A stretch of DNA of 64,000 nt, taken from positions 1 to 64,000 of the forward strand of contig NZ_JASHKA010000023.1 in assembly GCF_030732845.1 (NCBI RefSeq), read 5' to 3'. The stretch comes from Roseibium sp. MMSF_3544. GTDB lineage: Bacteria > Pseudomonadota > Alphaproteobacteria > Rhizobiales > Stappiaceae. Made by a program: the position numbers and the translations under genes. Shown here in pieces: positions 34,667 through 43,516 of the stretch (its first letter is position 1; each line of letters begins with the position of its first letter). The notes below the pieces were generated by a model. That model ran no database searches. It saw only the letters and a program-made list of their open reading frames with translations, and was not told the DNA's origin.

Positions 34667-36726
34667 CCTTGCGCCTCCCGAAGGGCGTCTAGGACGGCTC
34701 CGCGGGTCAAAAGCTCAGGCAGCACGATCCCGTCCGGCGCGCCGGGCCCGTAGACCACATTGAACGGAATGCCGTAGCGGCCGTGGCTCGTCAGATACGA
34801 AAGAATGCTATCGTCGCGCTGCGTCCAGTCGGCTTGCAGGGGCACGACTCCCTCCGCTTCCAATGCCGCGCGTACATCGCCGTCGCTGAGGGCAATGCGC
34901 TTATTGACCTGGCACGTGATGCACCAATCCGCTGTCACATCGACGAAGACGACCTCGCCCGCCGAGACGAGACGGTCTCGCTCCGCTACGTTGAATACTC
35001 CGAATTCGGCTGTTGCCACAGAGGAAGCACCGGGCTGCGGCGAGGTGATCACGCTAGGGCTGAACAACAGTGCCAACGCGACAATGGCAAGTGTCGCTCC
35101 GATGGCGCCGCCCCGGCCCTCCACCGACCGGCCTGTCCAAAGCGCCGCCCCCATAGCGACAAGGCCAACCGACACGACGATGGCAAGGCTCTGCCCAGAA
35201 ACGCCAGCGATGACGAATAGAAGCCACACGGTCGTTGCAGCAAGGGCAAGCCCAAGCACCTTCTTCATTGTTAGCATCCACTTGCCGGGCTTGGGCATCG
35301 ACGTCGCAAGTCGAGGGAACACAGCAACCAGCAGGAAGGGCGCGGCAAGACCGACACCGAGCGCCGTGAAAATAACGAGTATCTCGAACGTACCCGATGA
35401 AAGCGCGAAACCGATTGCTGTTCCGACGAAGGGCGCGGAACACGGGGTTGCGAGCAGTGTTGCGAAGACGCCCGTCAGAAAGTGACCCTTTAGCGTGTCG
35501 GAGTTGCCGATCTGCGCGGCTCCGGACATCCATTTTGGGAGCGGAATTTCGAACATGCCCAGCAGATTGTAGGCGAACACCGTAACGATGACGGCCATGA
35601 AGACAAGGAAGTAGGGGTTCTGGAATTGAATGCCCCATCCGACCGCAACACCGACTGATCGCAACGCGACAGCCCCAAGTGCGAGGACCCAGAACGAGGC
35701 GAGGATGCCCAAGGCTGACGCGAGAAAAGACAGCCGCACTCTCGCCGGGCTGTGCCCACCGTAAGACACGACCGAGAGCAGCTTCAAAGACAGCACGGGC
35801 AGCACGCATGGCATCAGGTTAAGGATCATGCCGCCGACAAAGGCGATCCCGACGAATCCCAGAAACGCGGAAATCGAGATGCCGGTCGTTGCCTGGGCGA
35901 ACGCCGCGGTGTTCAGGTGAGCTTCAAGACCGCGTGTGCCATCCACGATGGTGAGTGTCAGGTTTTTGCCCGCGAGGTCGGCGGGCGTCCCTTCAAACGT
36001 CTCGGCCTCTAGCGTTGCCGAAAATCCCAGCCCGTTTTCCTGCAACTCTATCATTGGCCTCGAAAACAGGATGTCTTCTGGTCCCTCCACGACCACGTCC
36101 GGAGAAGTCAGCGGGAAAACGGAATTAACGCGCACTGAGATGCCGTTGCCGGTGTCCGTGAGGGTGACGTCCTCCAGAGACAAACCGGATTGCGAACCAT
36201 CGCCCGGAACCTGAGACTGGTAGAAGTCTATCAACTGCGCATCCGGGCCAGCGGTCGGCGTACCTGGTTCGAGTGTAAGAGAGACTGAGGCGACCTGCGG
36301 GACGCAAATTTCCTTGCAGAGCAGATAGTCTACCACCGCATTCAATTGAACGGGCTGTGTCGGATCTGGGACATTCACATTCACCGGAAACACGACGCGT
36401 TCGCCGTATCCAAAGGTGTCAAGGTCGAACAGCGAAAACCGATGCGGTGCCGGCCATTGCATTTGGGTAGGTTGGGCGTTGTCCGAACCCGACCAATCCA
36501 CCGTTACCGGATACCCCGCGTCGCCTGGGCTTCTCCAATAGGTTTTCCAGCCATCGACGAGCCGAATGTCGACGCCGACCTGAAGCGGCCCATCGGCTGG
36601 CGCTGCCGCTTGCGCCGCGATCAACCGCGCGCTGGACAAATCCAGATCCGTCCAGCCCTCATCCGCCTGCGCGGACAACCCTGAAAAGAGGGCAATCGCA
36701 ACTGCAAACGACCTGAAAAACCTCAT
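34663..36726 (-). CDS. DsbD/ScsB-like thiol:disulfide reductase
   Basis: 687 residues from the ATG at 36726, with AGGAGTG upstream and a clean signal peptide (MRFFRSFAVAIALFSGLSAQA). The N-terminal periplasmic domain has the paired-Cys motif YLLCKEICVPQ. The membrane core of about eight helices has NLMPCVLPVLSLK and ATPCSAPFVG, the two transfer cysteines. The C-terminal thioredoxin domain has the active site ADWCITCQVNK. It would carry electrons from cytoplasmic thioredoxin to periplasmic partners. The KEICVP form resembles ScsB, and the DsbA-fusion protein nearby is a natural partner. Confidence 0.9.
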   Translation of the reverse strand: MRFFRSFAVAIALFSGLSAQADEGWTDLDLSSARLIAAQAAAPADGPLQVGVDIRLVDGWKTYWRSPGDAGYPVTVDWSGSDNAQPTQMQWPAPHRFSLFDLDTFGYGERVVFPVNVNVPDPTQPVQLNAVVDYLLCKEICVPQVASVSLTLEPGTPTAGPDAQLIDFYQSQVPGDGSQSGLSLEDVTLTDTGNGISVRVNSVFPLTSPDVVVEGPEDILFSRPMIELQENGLGFSATLEAETFEGTPADLAGKNLTLTIVDGTRGLEAHLNTAAFAQATTGISISAFLGFVGIAFVGGMILNLMPCVLPVLSLKLLSVVSYGGHSPARVRLSFLASALGILASFWVLALGAVALRSVGVAVGWGIQFQNPYFLVFMAVIVTVFAYNLLGMFEIPLPKWMSGAAQIGNSDTLKGHFLTGVFATLLATPCSAPFVGTAIGFALSSGTFEILVIFTALGVGLAAPFLLVAVFPRLATSMPKPGKWMLTMKKVLGLALAATTVWLLFVIAGVSGQSLAIVVSVGLVAMGAALWTGRSVEGRGGAIGATLAIVALALLFSPSVITSPQPGASSVATAEFGVFNVAERDRLVSAGEVVFVDVTADWCITCQVNKRIALSDGDVRAALEAEGVVPLQADWTQRDDSILSYLTSHGRYGIPFNVVYGPGAPDGIVLPELLTRGAVLDALREAQG

Positions 36727-36884
36727 CGGACCACTCCTGTTCTCAGATAACTGCACACATCCTAACGGACCAACTTCAGACCAACATCCATCATTTTTGG
36801 AACTGACCGGTGCAAAATTGAGCATGGCGTAGATGAAGCCAAGCCCCCACCTTGGCGTCATCGATAATCAAAGGAGTTACGGCC

Positions 36885-37004
36885 ATGTCCAAGCCTTCGC
36901 TCATATCAGTTGAGCTCAAGACATCCGACACCGCCGAAGGTGCCGCAGCGGGTATGGCGGGCTATGCCCTGTCCGATGACGATCTCGCGGAAAATGCCGC
37001 ATAA
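36885..37004 (+). CDS. 39-residue acidic peptide gene
   Basis: The frame starts MSKPSLISVELKTSDTAEGA and ends DDDLAENAA. AAGGAG lies 8 bases ahead of the ATG. It heads a plus-strand unit with two SRPBCC genes. It has no cysteines or membrane span. It could be a regulatory or ligand peptide; a precursor peptide for modification is only speculation. Confidence 0.5.
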   Translation: MSKPSLISVELKTSDTAEGAAAGMAGYALSDDDLAENAA

Positions 37005-37051
37005 GCGCGTGTCGCGCGCACCTCACCCTTAAACCTAGAAGGAACAAAAAC

Positions 37052-37555
37052 ATGCATGCTGAAATGACAAAACGCGTGAATGCGTCGGCCGAAGACGTCT
37101 GGGCGGCCTTTAACGACTGGGGCGGCATCTGGCGCTTTCAGCCATGGGTCGTGCGCTCCCCGCTGCTGAGCGAGAATAACCACGGAGTAGGCGCCAAGCG
37201 CCGCTGTGAGTTCGTCGACAAGACGTCCATCGTCGAGACAATCACGAAAATCGACGAAGGTCGCGCCATTCACATGTCGCTCAGCGAGACCCCCAAACCT
37301 ATGAAGGGCGGGATGTCCGTCATCCGACTTAGCCCAAGTGGCAACATCACCAACGTCACCGTCGAAATGGACATAGAAATCGGCATGGGGCCCCTCGGCG
37401 CGATCATGGGAAATCTCATGATGAAGCCGATGATGAAAAAGCGCGTGTCGCTGATGCTGGAAAGCCTCGAGCACCACCTCAAGACCGGCGGAAAGATCGA
37501 CAGCAAAGGCGTCAAGCACAGCTCCCCGTCTGCGGCAGGTGTCGTGCCCGCATAA
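37052..37555 (+). CDS. SRPBCC family protein
   Basis: 167 residues. A single SRPBCC domain starts MHAEMTKRVNASAEDVWAAFNDWGGIWRFQPWV, the polyketide cyclase/START pattern, and closes with a long helix (IMGNLMMKPMMKKRVSLMLESLEHHLK). No signal peptide, so cytoplasmic unlike its neighbours. The following gene starts 58 bp after its stop. The ligand is unknown. Confidence 0.82.
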   Translation: MHAEMTKRVNASAEDVWAAFNDWGGIWRFQPWVVRSPLLSENNHGVGAKRRCEFVDKTSIVETITKIDEGRAIHMSLSETPKPMKGGMSVIRLSPSGNITNVTVEMDIEIGMGPLGAIMGNLMMKPMMKKRVSLMLESLEHHLKTGGKIDSKGVKHSSPSAAGVVPA

Positions 37556-37613
37556 AACATCAAAACGAAACAGGGCGTGGCCGGTCGTCGCGCCGCCTAC
37601 GATGGAGAAAAAG

Positions 37614-38213
37614 ATGAAGAAGATACTCAAAATATTTGGCGGCCTCGTCGTGATCGCTATCGTTGGGGGATTTGGGTTTCTCAGTTTCAGCCCCACTCTG
37701 AGAAGCGACCCGGGTGTCGGCCTTTCGCCCGAAACTCATGTGTTTGGGGAGTTGGATGTCCGCGATTTCACCGATAAACCGCTCGGCGCTGAGGTCAAGG
37801 TGTTCCTGCCGATGACACCGTCTGAAGCGATGGTGATCGTCGCTGCGTTCGAAGACTACTCCGAGTGGGTATCCCCTCCACCGGAGAATGTTGTGATTGA
37901 CAACTCAGCCAGGGAAACTGGGGACTTTGGTGTCGGTTCTCTTGTTTCTTACAAGGAAGGCGAAACAGACGAAATCGTGCATCTTGACCCAGAGGCTTCC
38001 ATGATCGCGAGGCCGCTTTGGGCACCTGATGCTTTTGAAGGTCACCGGGGGGTCGTGATCGTCACCCCTGCCGAGGGCGGATCCATCATGCACATGCGGC
38101 GGTACTTTGAAACTACCAGCATGAAAGGCTGGATGATGTCGAGGATGATGCCGATGTTCATGGAATCGAGCGCAGAAAATCTCGCGGAGATCTACGGCGG
38201 CGAGGTGTATTGA
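37614..38213 (+). CDS. Membrane-anchored SRPBCC-like protein
   Basis: 199 residues from the ATG at 37614, with GGAG 6 bases upstream. An N-terminal hydrophobic span (ILKIFGGLVVIAIVGGFGFL) anchors a domain with the SRPBCC pattern (AEVKVFLPMTPSEAMVIVAAFEDYSEWVSPP) and a C-terminal helix (MKGWMMSRMMPMFMESSAENLAEIYG). With the tandem exported protein and the cytoplasmic one, this locus holds four START-like domains. Function unknown. Confidence 0.75.
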   Translation: MKKILKIFGGLVVIAIVGGFGFLSFSPTLRSDPGVGLSPETHVFGELDVRDFTDKPLGAEVKVFLPMTPSEAMVIVAAFEDYSEWVSPPPENVVIDNSARETGDFGVGSLVSYKEGETDEIVHLDPEASMIARPLWAPDAFEGHRGVVIVTPAEGGSIMHMRRYFETTSMKGWMMSRMMPMFMESSAENLAEIYGGEVY

Positions 38214-39418
38214 ACGCCGGAGTTTCGGAGGGGGACGAGATCGTATCGCGCCGCGCAATCGATAGGCGGCGCGGTTTATCCAATCGCCAAAGTGATGCTT
38301 CTGTCGTTGTGTCCCCAATGGCGCGCTAGGGCGCGATGTCAGGCGATAGATTGATGAGCAATCGTTGCACACAAAATCACTCAACCCACTGAAATCCTGC
38401 GCAAATCGCCATCACCCATCGCAAGACAGAAGCAGGAACCATCCTCGAATAACCGCTTCACAGCTGTTTTCAGACCTTGGTGCAGATTGCAGCATCCCGT
38501 AGTTTGGGCTCTAAACGGGCTTTCGCTGCGCGGTGTGTCAACGACCGCTTTGGGGCCGAAACCGGCCGCCAACTTGCGATGCGAGAATGTCCGCTTCAAT
38601 GACTTTTCGGATGGAAACCGACCGTCCGCTTCCGGCCCCATTCCGGTCATTCGAACAAATCGCAATGAAAGTTCGCTTGCCGCCCGAAGCGGTCATCGGC
38701 GTTTATCCAATTATGAGCAAACATCCTAGCGGGGCATCGGCCGCACGAAAGTGTCTTCCTCCTGTCCGGCAAGACCATGCCCCTGTCCGTACCTTGTCGC
38801 GACGAACACGTGATCAACCGCCCAGGACTTGTGCTATTAGCGTTGAAATAGTGGACTACGGTGGGTGGCTATACACCTAAGCCCTTCCATTTCCGGTCAA
38901 ATACCCGAATGACCGGTGCGCACCACACGCACCTACCCACGTTGGCCAACGTGTGGGGTGCCATTGGCTACCGATCGCGCGTTTCTTGATACATTTCCAG
39001 AAGCTCATCTAAGCTGTGATAACTAATCTCTTTGTATGCAAATCCGGCGTCATCCGGCGACACTTGTGGCTTGGTGATGCCAGTAAGCAAACTCAGCTTC
39101 TCGTTCAGATCACTTATGGACCATGAGTGAGGATCACGCGCAGCGTTTTCTTCTTTTTCGAACTTTCGAAAAACGCTTTCCAAGAGTGCTGACTGGATTT
39201 CACCCCTCTTCGTCCAGAAATTGTGCTCGACGGACTAAACTGCCGCTAACTAGGATAATTCCGGTGTCCGATCTAACCCCTAAATCGTCCGCTGAGAGCT
39301 GTCGGCTCCGTTAGAAATCGAGCGGACTCGGCGCCTCGTTTCGCCCTCCAGTTGTTGCCATACTGGGATTAGCGTTGAAACGAGGGCAGCGATAAGTAAG
39401 ACTAGCGGAGGCTAGTTA
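38214..39418. other. Long stretch without a convincing gene
   Basis: About 1.2 kb. The only frame with ordinary protein composition is a minus-strand 71-codon one (38968-39183, ending DELLEMYQETRDR), listed separately. Stretches such as GGGCTTTCGCTGCGCGG and CAACGACCGCTTTGGGGCC resemble intergenic sequence of other alphaproteobacteria. The composition shifts between the redox cluster and the LRR-Roc gene, so a junction of acquired blocks probably lies here. Confidence 0.4.
38968..39183 (-). CDS. Possible small protein or gene fragment
   Basis: 71 codons from a TTG, with charged, helix-like composition (HSLDELLEMYQETRDR at the end) but no clear ribosome site. It could be the C-terminal remnant of a larger gene. 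Weakly supported. Confidence 0.3.
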   Translation of the reverse strand: MESVFRKFEKEENAARDPHSWSISDLNEKLSLLTGITKPQVSPDDAGFAYKEISYHSLDELLEMYQETRDR

Positions 39419-42400
39419 TTGCTAACAGTTGAACGCGCGACACTAATTGATCTTCCCACTATGTCCGATTCGCCCGAAATTGAAATTATTCGCATCGCGT
39501 CCCAGGAAACGCTTGAAGCCTATTTACGTGCTGGGGATGAGGTTGCAATCAGCCTGATTCTAGAAGGAGCGAAAAGCTACTTGTTGGATCACGGTTTTCG
39601 CCGCCTTGCATTGTTGTCGAGAGGGTTCTCGCCAGATTTTACGCCCCTCGTTTCGGACTTGAAGAAGGCCAAGAAGCTCATGCTGATGGGCTTGCATATT
39701 TCGGATTCCGAATTCGAATTTGTTTTAGAAGCAAGCAACTCGCTGCAGTCCCTATCAGTCATTCGTGGTGGTCTGAATACCCGTCATGCGAACCTGATTG
39801 CAAAAAATCTGCCGAACCTCACCGAGCTCTGGCTCCAAGCAAACCTTGTAGGCGACGCCGGGGCGAAGGCCATCGCAAAAGGGCTACCGAACCTAACCAC
39901 TCTCTTTCTCTATGAAAACAATGTGGGTGACGACGGAGCGCAGGCCATCGCGGAGGGAATGCCGAACCTAACCTCGCTAGCTCTCGTTGGTAATAGAGTG
40001 GGCGATTCTGGCGCGCAGGCCATCGCGGAAGGGCTGCCTCACCTCGCCACCCTCAGTCTCGCCAAAGGAAGCGTGCGCAAGGCCGGGGCGCAGGCCATCG
40101 CGGAAGGGTTGCCGAACCTAACCGCGCTCAATCTCAGTGATAACAGCTTGGGCGACGTTGGGGCGAAGGCCATCGCGGAAGGGCTGCCAAACCTCATCGC
40201 GCTCGATCTCGCTAAGAACAGATTGAGCGAGGCTGGGGCGCAAGCCATCTCGGAGCGGCTGCTGAACCTCGAATCGCTCAATCTCTACAGAAACAGTGTA
40301 GGCGATTCTGGCGCGCGGGCTATCGCAGAGCGATTGCCGAGCGTCACAACGCTCAATCTCGCTGGCAACAATGTGGGCAACACCGGCACGAAGGCCATTG
40401 CGGAAGGACTGCCGAACCTATCCTCGCTCAATCTCTATGGTATCAGAGTGAGTCACGTTGGGGCGCAGGCCATCGCGGAGGGGTTGCCGAACCTCACCAC
40501 TCTCAATCTCAATGGTAGCGGCGTGGGCGACGACGGAGCGCTGGCCATAGCGAAGGGGCTGCCAAACCTCGCCAAACTCAATCTCCAAAGTAGCGGAGTC
40601 GGCGAGGTCGGGGCGAAGGCGATCGCGAAGGGGCTGCCAAACCTCGCCAAACTCAATCTCCAAAGTAACGGAGTGGGCGACGTTGGGGCGAAGGCCATTG
40701 CGGAAGGGCTGCCAAACCTCGGCTCCCTCATTTTAAGCAATAACCGTGTGGGTGACGCTGGGGCGCAGGCCATCGCGGAAGGGTTGCCGAACCTCACCGA
40801 GCTCTGGCTCCAAGAAAACCTTGTAGGCGACGCCGGGGCGAAGGCCATCGCAAAAGGGCTACCGAACCTAACCACTCTCTTTCTCTATGAAAACAATGTG
40901 GGTGACGACGGAGCGCAGGCCATCGCGGAAGGGCTTCCGAACCTCACTGCGCTCTTTCTCAACGGCAACAACGTGGGCGACGCCGGGGCGAAGGCCATTG
41001 CGGAGGGGCTACCGATCCTTGCTGGGCTCGATCTCAGTGGAAACAGCGTGGGTAGCGCCGGTGCAAAGGCCATTTTGGACAACTATCAGTTCCGGTTCCT
41101 TTCTTTACTCGATCTTTCAAAAAATCCGTGTACGGATCAACTTCTAACCAAGGCAACATTCCAAAGCAGTGATGCAAAGGCGCTTCTCGCAGCGTGGACA
41201 GAATTCGTCGCGGCCGACGCTTCAGGGACTCTCGTGCCATTAAATGAGGCCAAACTACTCGTGCTGGGGGACGAGGCGGTTGGTAAAACCTCGCTCGCGC
41301 GCTTCCTTTTGGAAGGCAAAGCAAGAGATCCTAACGAACGTAAGACGCCAAACGTTCGCCATTTTGAGCGCATCGAAACCAGAACTTGGCTTCCTGATGG
41401 GAGCGATATCCGATTGAATGTCTGGGACTTCGGTGGTCAGGAAATTATGCGCGGCACACATCGATACTTCTTAACCGAACGCAGCTTGTATATTTTAGTT
41501 TTAGAAGACAGAAGGGAAGATGACGATTCAATCGACCCTTGGCTACGCATGATACATTCTTCAGCTGGCAATGTCCCAATACTGGTGGTCATAAACAAAT
41601 GTGATGGTGGTAAAGCGGACCTACGCATCGACGAACCGCACTACCAACGAGAATACCCTCAAATAATTGGGTTTTATCGAATTTCATGCAACGATGACAA
41701 ATACAGTAAACAGCGGGCTGCAGCGCTGCGGGCAGTAATTGCAAATACGCTTGTTGTGCACGAGGCTTTCGAAGCAGCACGCACGCCCCAACCCTCCTCA
41801 TGGCTCGCGGTAAAGGAAGCATTGACCGCGCGAGCGCGAGAGGAGTCGGTTTTGGAAGCGACGATATTCAATGCTATTTGTGTTGACCCGGAGGTTGTAG
41901 GTGACCGGCCGTTGGCAGGCGATGATGAACGCCGTTCACTGTTGCGGACTTTGCATGCAATGGGCGTGGTAGTTGCACATGGACTGGGTCGCGACGCCCC
42001 TGCCGCGCTGAAAGGCATCACGCTCCTAGACCCAAACTGGTTGACCGACGCTATTTACGAAGTTTTGGACCGGATAAAGACTGAAGAGCTTGGCGGACGC
42101 TTCACGCGGGCGAGTATTGCCGAGTGGCTAAACCCAAAAGTGTATCCTATTGAGCACCATGAATTCATAATATCCATGATGCTCGATGAAAAGATTGAAC
42201 TTTGCTATCGCTTGCCAGATGAGAAGGAGACTTATCTCGCGCCTGAAGCGTTGCGCGTTAAATCCCCTGACTACAGCGCTTTCGAGCGGGACGCGCTGCG
42301 CTTTCGATATAGGTACAAAGACTTGCCACGCGCGCTGGTTCCAAGACTGATTGTGCGGTTGCACGACCGATTGCGCGACCCTGAGGACGCTTGGCTGACA

Positions 42401-43153
42401 GGTGCAAAGCTTAGGATAGACGATGCCGAAGCTGTGATCCGGGCCGATCGTGACGCCAAGCGGATTGACATCGCCATTCAGGGAGAACGTTGTCGCGAAG
42501 CACTAGCTGTACTGCGAGACGCGTTTTTGACCGTACACAAGGCGCTTGGTGACCTTGAAGCGACTGCCTGGGTACCTATGCCCGATAATCCCGAAATAGA
42601 GGAATCATATGACTTTTTGCTGCGCCTAGAACGAGAAGAAGAACCTGATTATCGGCATCGCCCAACCGATGCAGACCATTCCTACAAGATCAGTGAGCTT
42701 CTACACCATGTGGACTTAAGGCTCGTTCAACAGGGCGAAGCGGAGTTTCCTTCAACGCCACAACTACAAAATGATGTCAACCGCTCGTTTGAGTTGCCCT
42801 CATTTCAGCAGATCTTTCCTTTTGTGCCGGCAATTTATGTACTTGGTGTACTCTTGTTGGATTCCGAAATGGGGTGGTCGGTGAGTATCGGCGCGGCCAT
42901 AGTAGTATTTATGCTGGTAAGGTATGGGCTTCGGTTGCTGGATCCAGCCTATTTCTTTCGTCGCCTTTTCCAAATGTGGGCGCTGACGGGCGCCGCACTG
43001 CTTGGTGCGCGTGGTATCGCTATGGCCTTGGATCTTGGATGGTTCAGCGCAAATATTGGAGACAGTGTAACCATTACGGCTGCCGTAATGTGGATAGTCG
43101 CTTTTATGATTTTAGGATTACTTGCTCACAACGAGACACATCGAAAACAATAA
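39419..43153 (+). CDS. LRR-Roc-COR (ROCO) GTPase with C-terminal membrane helices
   Basis: 1244 residues. The TTG at 39419 is favoured because CGGAGG lies 7 bases upstream; an ATG at 39461 has no such site. Domains in order: an N-terminal cap (1-130); 17 leucine-rich repeats of exactly 25 residues (about 133-557, pattern NLTxLxLxxNxVGDxGAxAI); a Roc GTPase with P-loop GDEAVGKTS (about 617), switch DFGGQE (about 670) and VINKCD (about 725); a COR dimerisation domain (about 800-1000, with LPRALVPRLIVRLH). The last 110 residues hold about four membrane helices. LRR sensor, GTPase switch and membrane tail together suggest a signalling or membrane-acting protein. A defence role is inference from its place in the island beside the DUF4062 gene. 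Confidence 0.88.
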   Translation: MLTVERATLIDLPTMSDSPEIEIIRIASQETLEAYLRAGDEVAISLILEGAKSYLLDHGFRRLALLSRGFSPDFTPLVSDLKKAKKLMLMGLHISDSEFEFVLEASNSLQSLSVIRGGLNTRHANLIAKNLPNLTELWLQANLVGDAGAKAIAKGLPNLTTLFLYENNVGDDGAQAIAEGMPNLTSLALVGNRVGDSGAQAIAEGLPHLATLSLAKGSVRKAGAQAIAEGLPNLTALNLSDNSLGDVGAKAIAEGLPNLIALDLAKNRLSEAGAQAISERLLNLESLNLYRNSVGDSGARAIAERLPSVTTLNLAGNNVGNTGTKAIAEGLPNLSSLNLYGIRVSHVGAQAIAEGLPNLTTLNLNGSGVGDDGALAIAKGLPNLAKLNLQSSGVGEVGAKAIAKGLPNLAKLNLQSNGVGDVGAKAIAEGLPNLGSLILSNNRVGDAGAQAIAEGLPNLTELWLQENLVGDAGAKAIAKGLPNLTTLFLYENNVGDDGAQAIAEGLPNLTALFLNGNNVGDAGAKAIAEGLPILAGLDLSGNSVGSAGAKAILDNYQFRFLSLLDLSKNPCTDQLLTKATFQSSDAKALLAAWTEFVAADASGTLVPLNEAKLLVLGDEAVGKTSLARFLLEGKARDPNERKTPNVRHFERIETRTWLPDGSDIRLNVWDFGGQEIMRGTHRYFLTERSLYILVLEDRREDDDSIDPWLRMIHSSAGNVPILVVINKCDGGKADLRIDEPHYQREYPQIIGFYRISCNDDKYSKQRAAALRAVIANTLVVHEAFEAARTPQPSSWLAVKEALTARAREESVLEATIFNAICVDPEVVGDRPLAGDDERRSLLRTLHAMGVVVAHGLGRDAPAALKGITLLDPNWLTDAIYEVLDRIKTEELGGRFTRASIAEWLNPKVYPIEHHEFIISMMLDEKIELCYRLPDEKETYLAPEALRVKSPDYSAFERDALRFRYRYKDLPRALVPRLIVRLHDRLRDPEDAWLTGAKLRIDDAEAVIRADRDAKRIDIAIQGERCREALAVLRDAFLTVHKALGDLEATAWVPMPDNPEIEESYDFLLRLEREEEPDYRHRPTDADHSYKISELLHHVDLRLVQQGEAEFPSTPQLQNDVNRSFELPSFQQIFPFVPAIYVLGVLLLDSEMGWSVSIGAAIVVFMLVRYGLRLLDPAYFFRRLFQMWALTGAALLGARGIAMALDLGWFSANIGDSVTITAAVMWIVAFMILGLLAHNETHRKQ
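39815..41089 (+). repeat. Seventeen tandem 75-bp LRR-coding repeats
   Basis: Exactly periodic 25-codon units. Units 1-2 (39811-39955) and 14-15 (40786-40930) are identical over about 145 bp except for one base, and units 11 and 12 are also near copies. Other pairs are far more diverged. Confidence 0.88.
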
Positions 43154-43516
43154 GCTTTCTTCACGTAGGAAGAGTGCGCGAGTGCGGTTCAATTTTGAGC
43201 TGATCTAGAATAGGTTAAGGCAAGCTCTATGACCTATTGCGTTGAATAAGCTGAATGCTTTCGACGTTCAAATAGCTAAGTCTTTCTAGTTCGTATCAAG
43301 TTGTTGCAAAAGCGATGCGCATAGCATGCACAGCTTTACGTCGTCACCCTAAAACCCACCGCAAATACTTAACTTAGCAAGCGTTTTCGAGCAAAGAAAT
43401 AGTCAGTTAGTTGAGCTGAGCATTGTGATTTTGGAGAACTAACTTTGCTCATTTGCAGTCTCAGGTAGTAAGCGTTGTGCTAGATTCTCTTCAAGCAAAA
43501 AGATTCGAGGTGGCAT
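43154..43516. other. Intergenic region upstream of the DUF4062 gene
   Basis: 363 bp, AT-rich, with no convincing coding frame. It probably carries the promoter of the DUF4062 gene, since no terminator or overlap joins it to the LRR-Roc gene. GAGG at 43507 is the ribosome site. Confidence 0.4.

Noticed and set aside
38533-38880. 115-codon plus-strand frame in the gap before the LRR-Roc gene
   Set aside because: No ribosome site, Arg/Pro-rich composition typical of a chance frame, and overlapping alternatives in other frames.
39815-41089. Regular 75-bp repeats that could be taken for a CRISPR array
   Set aside because: The units are contiguous, without unique spacers, and code for a continuous leucine-rich-repeat protein.
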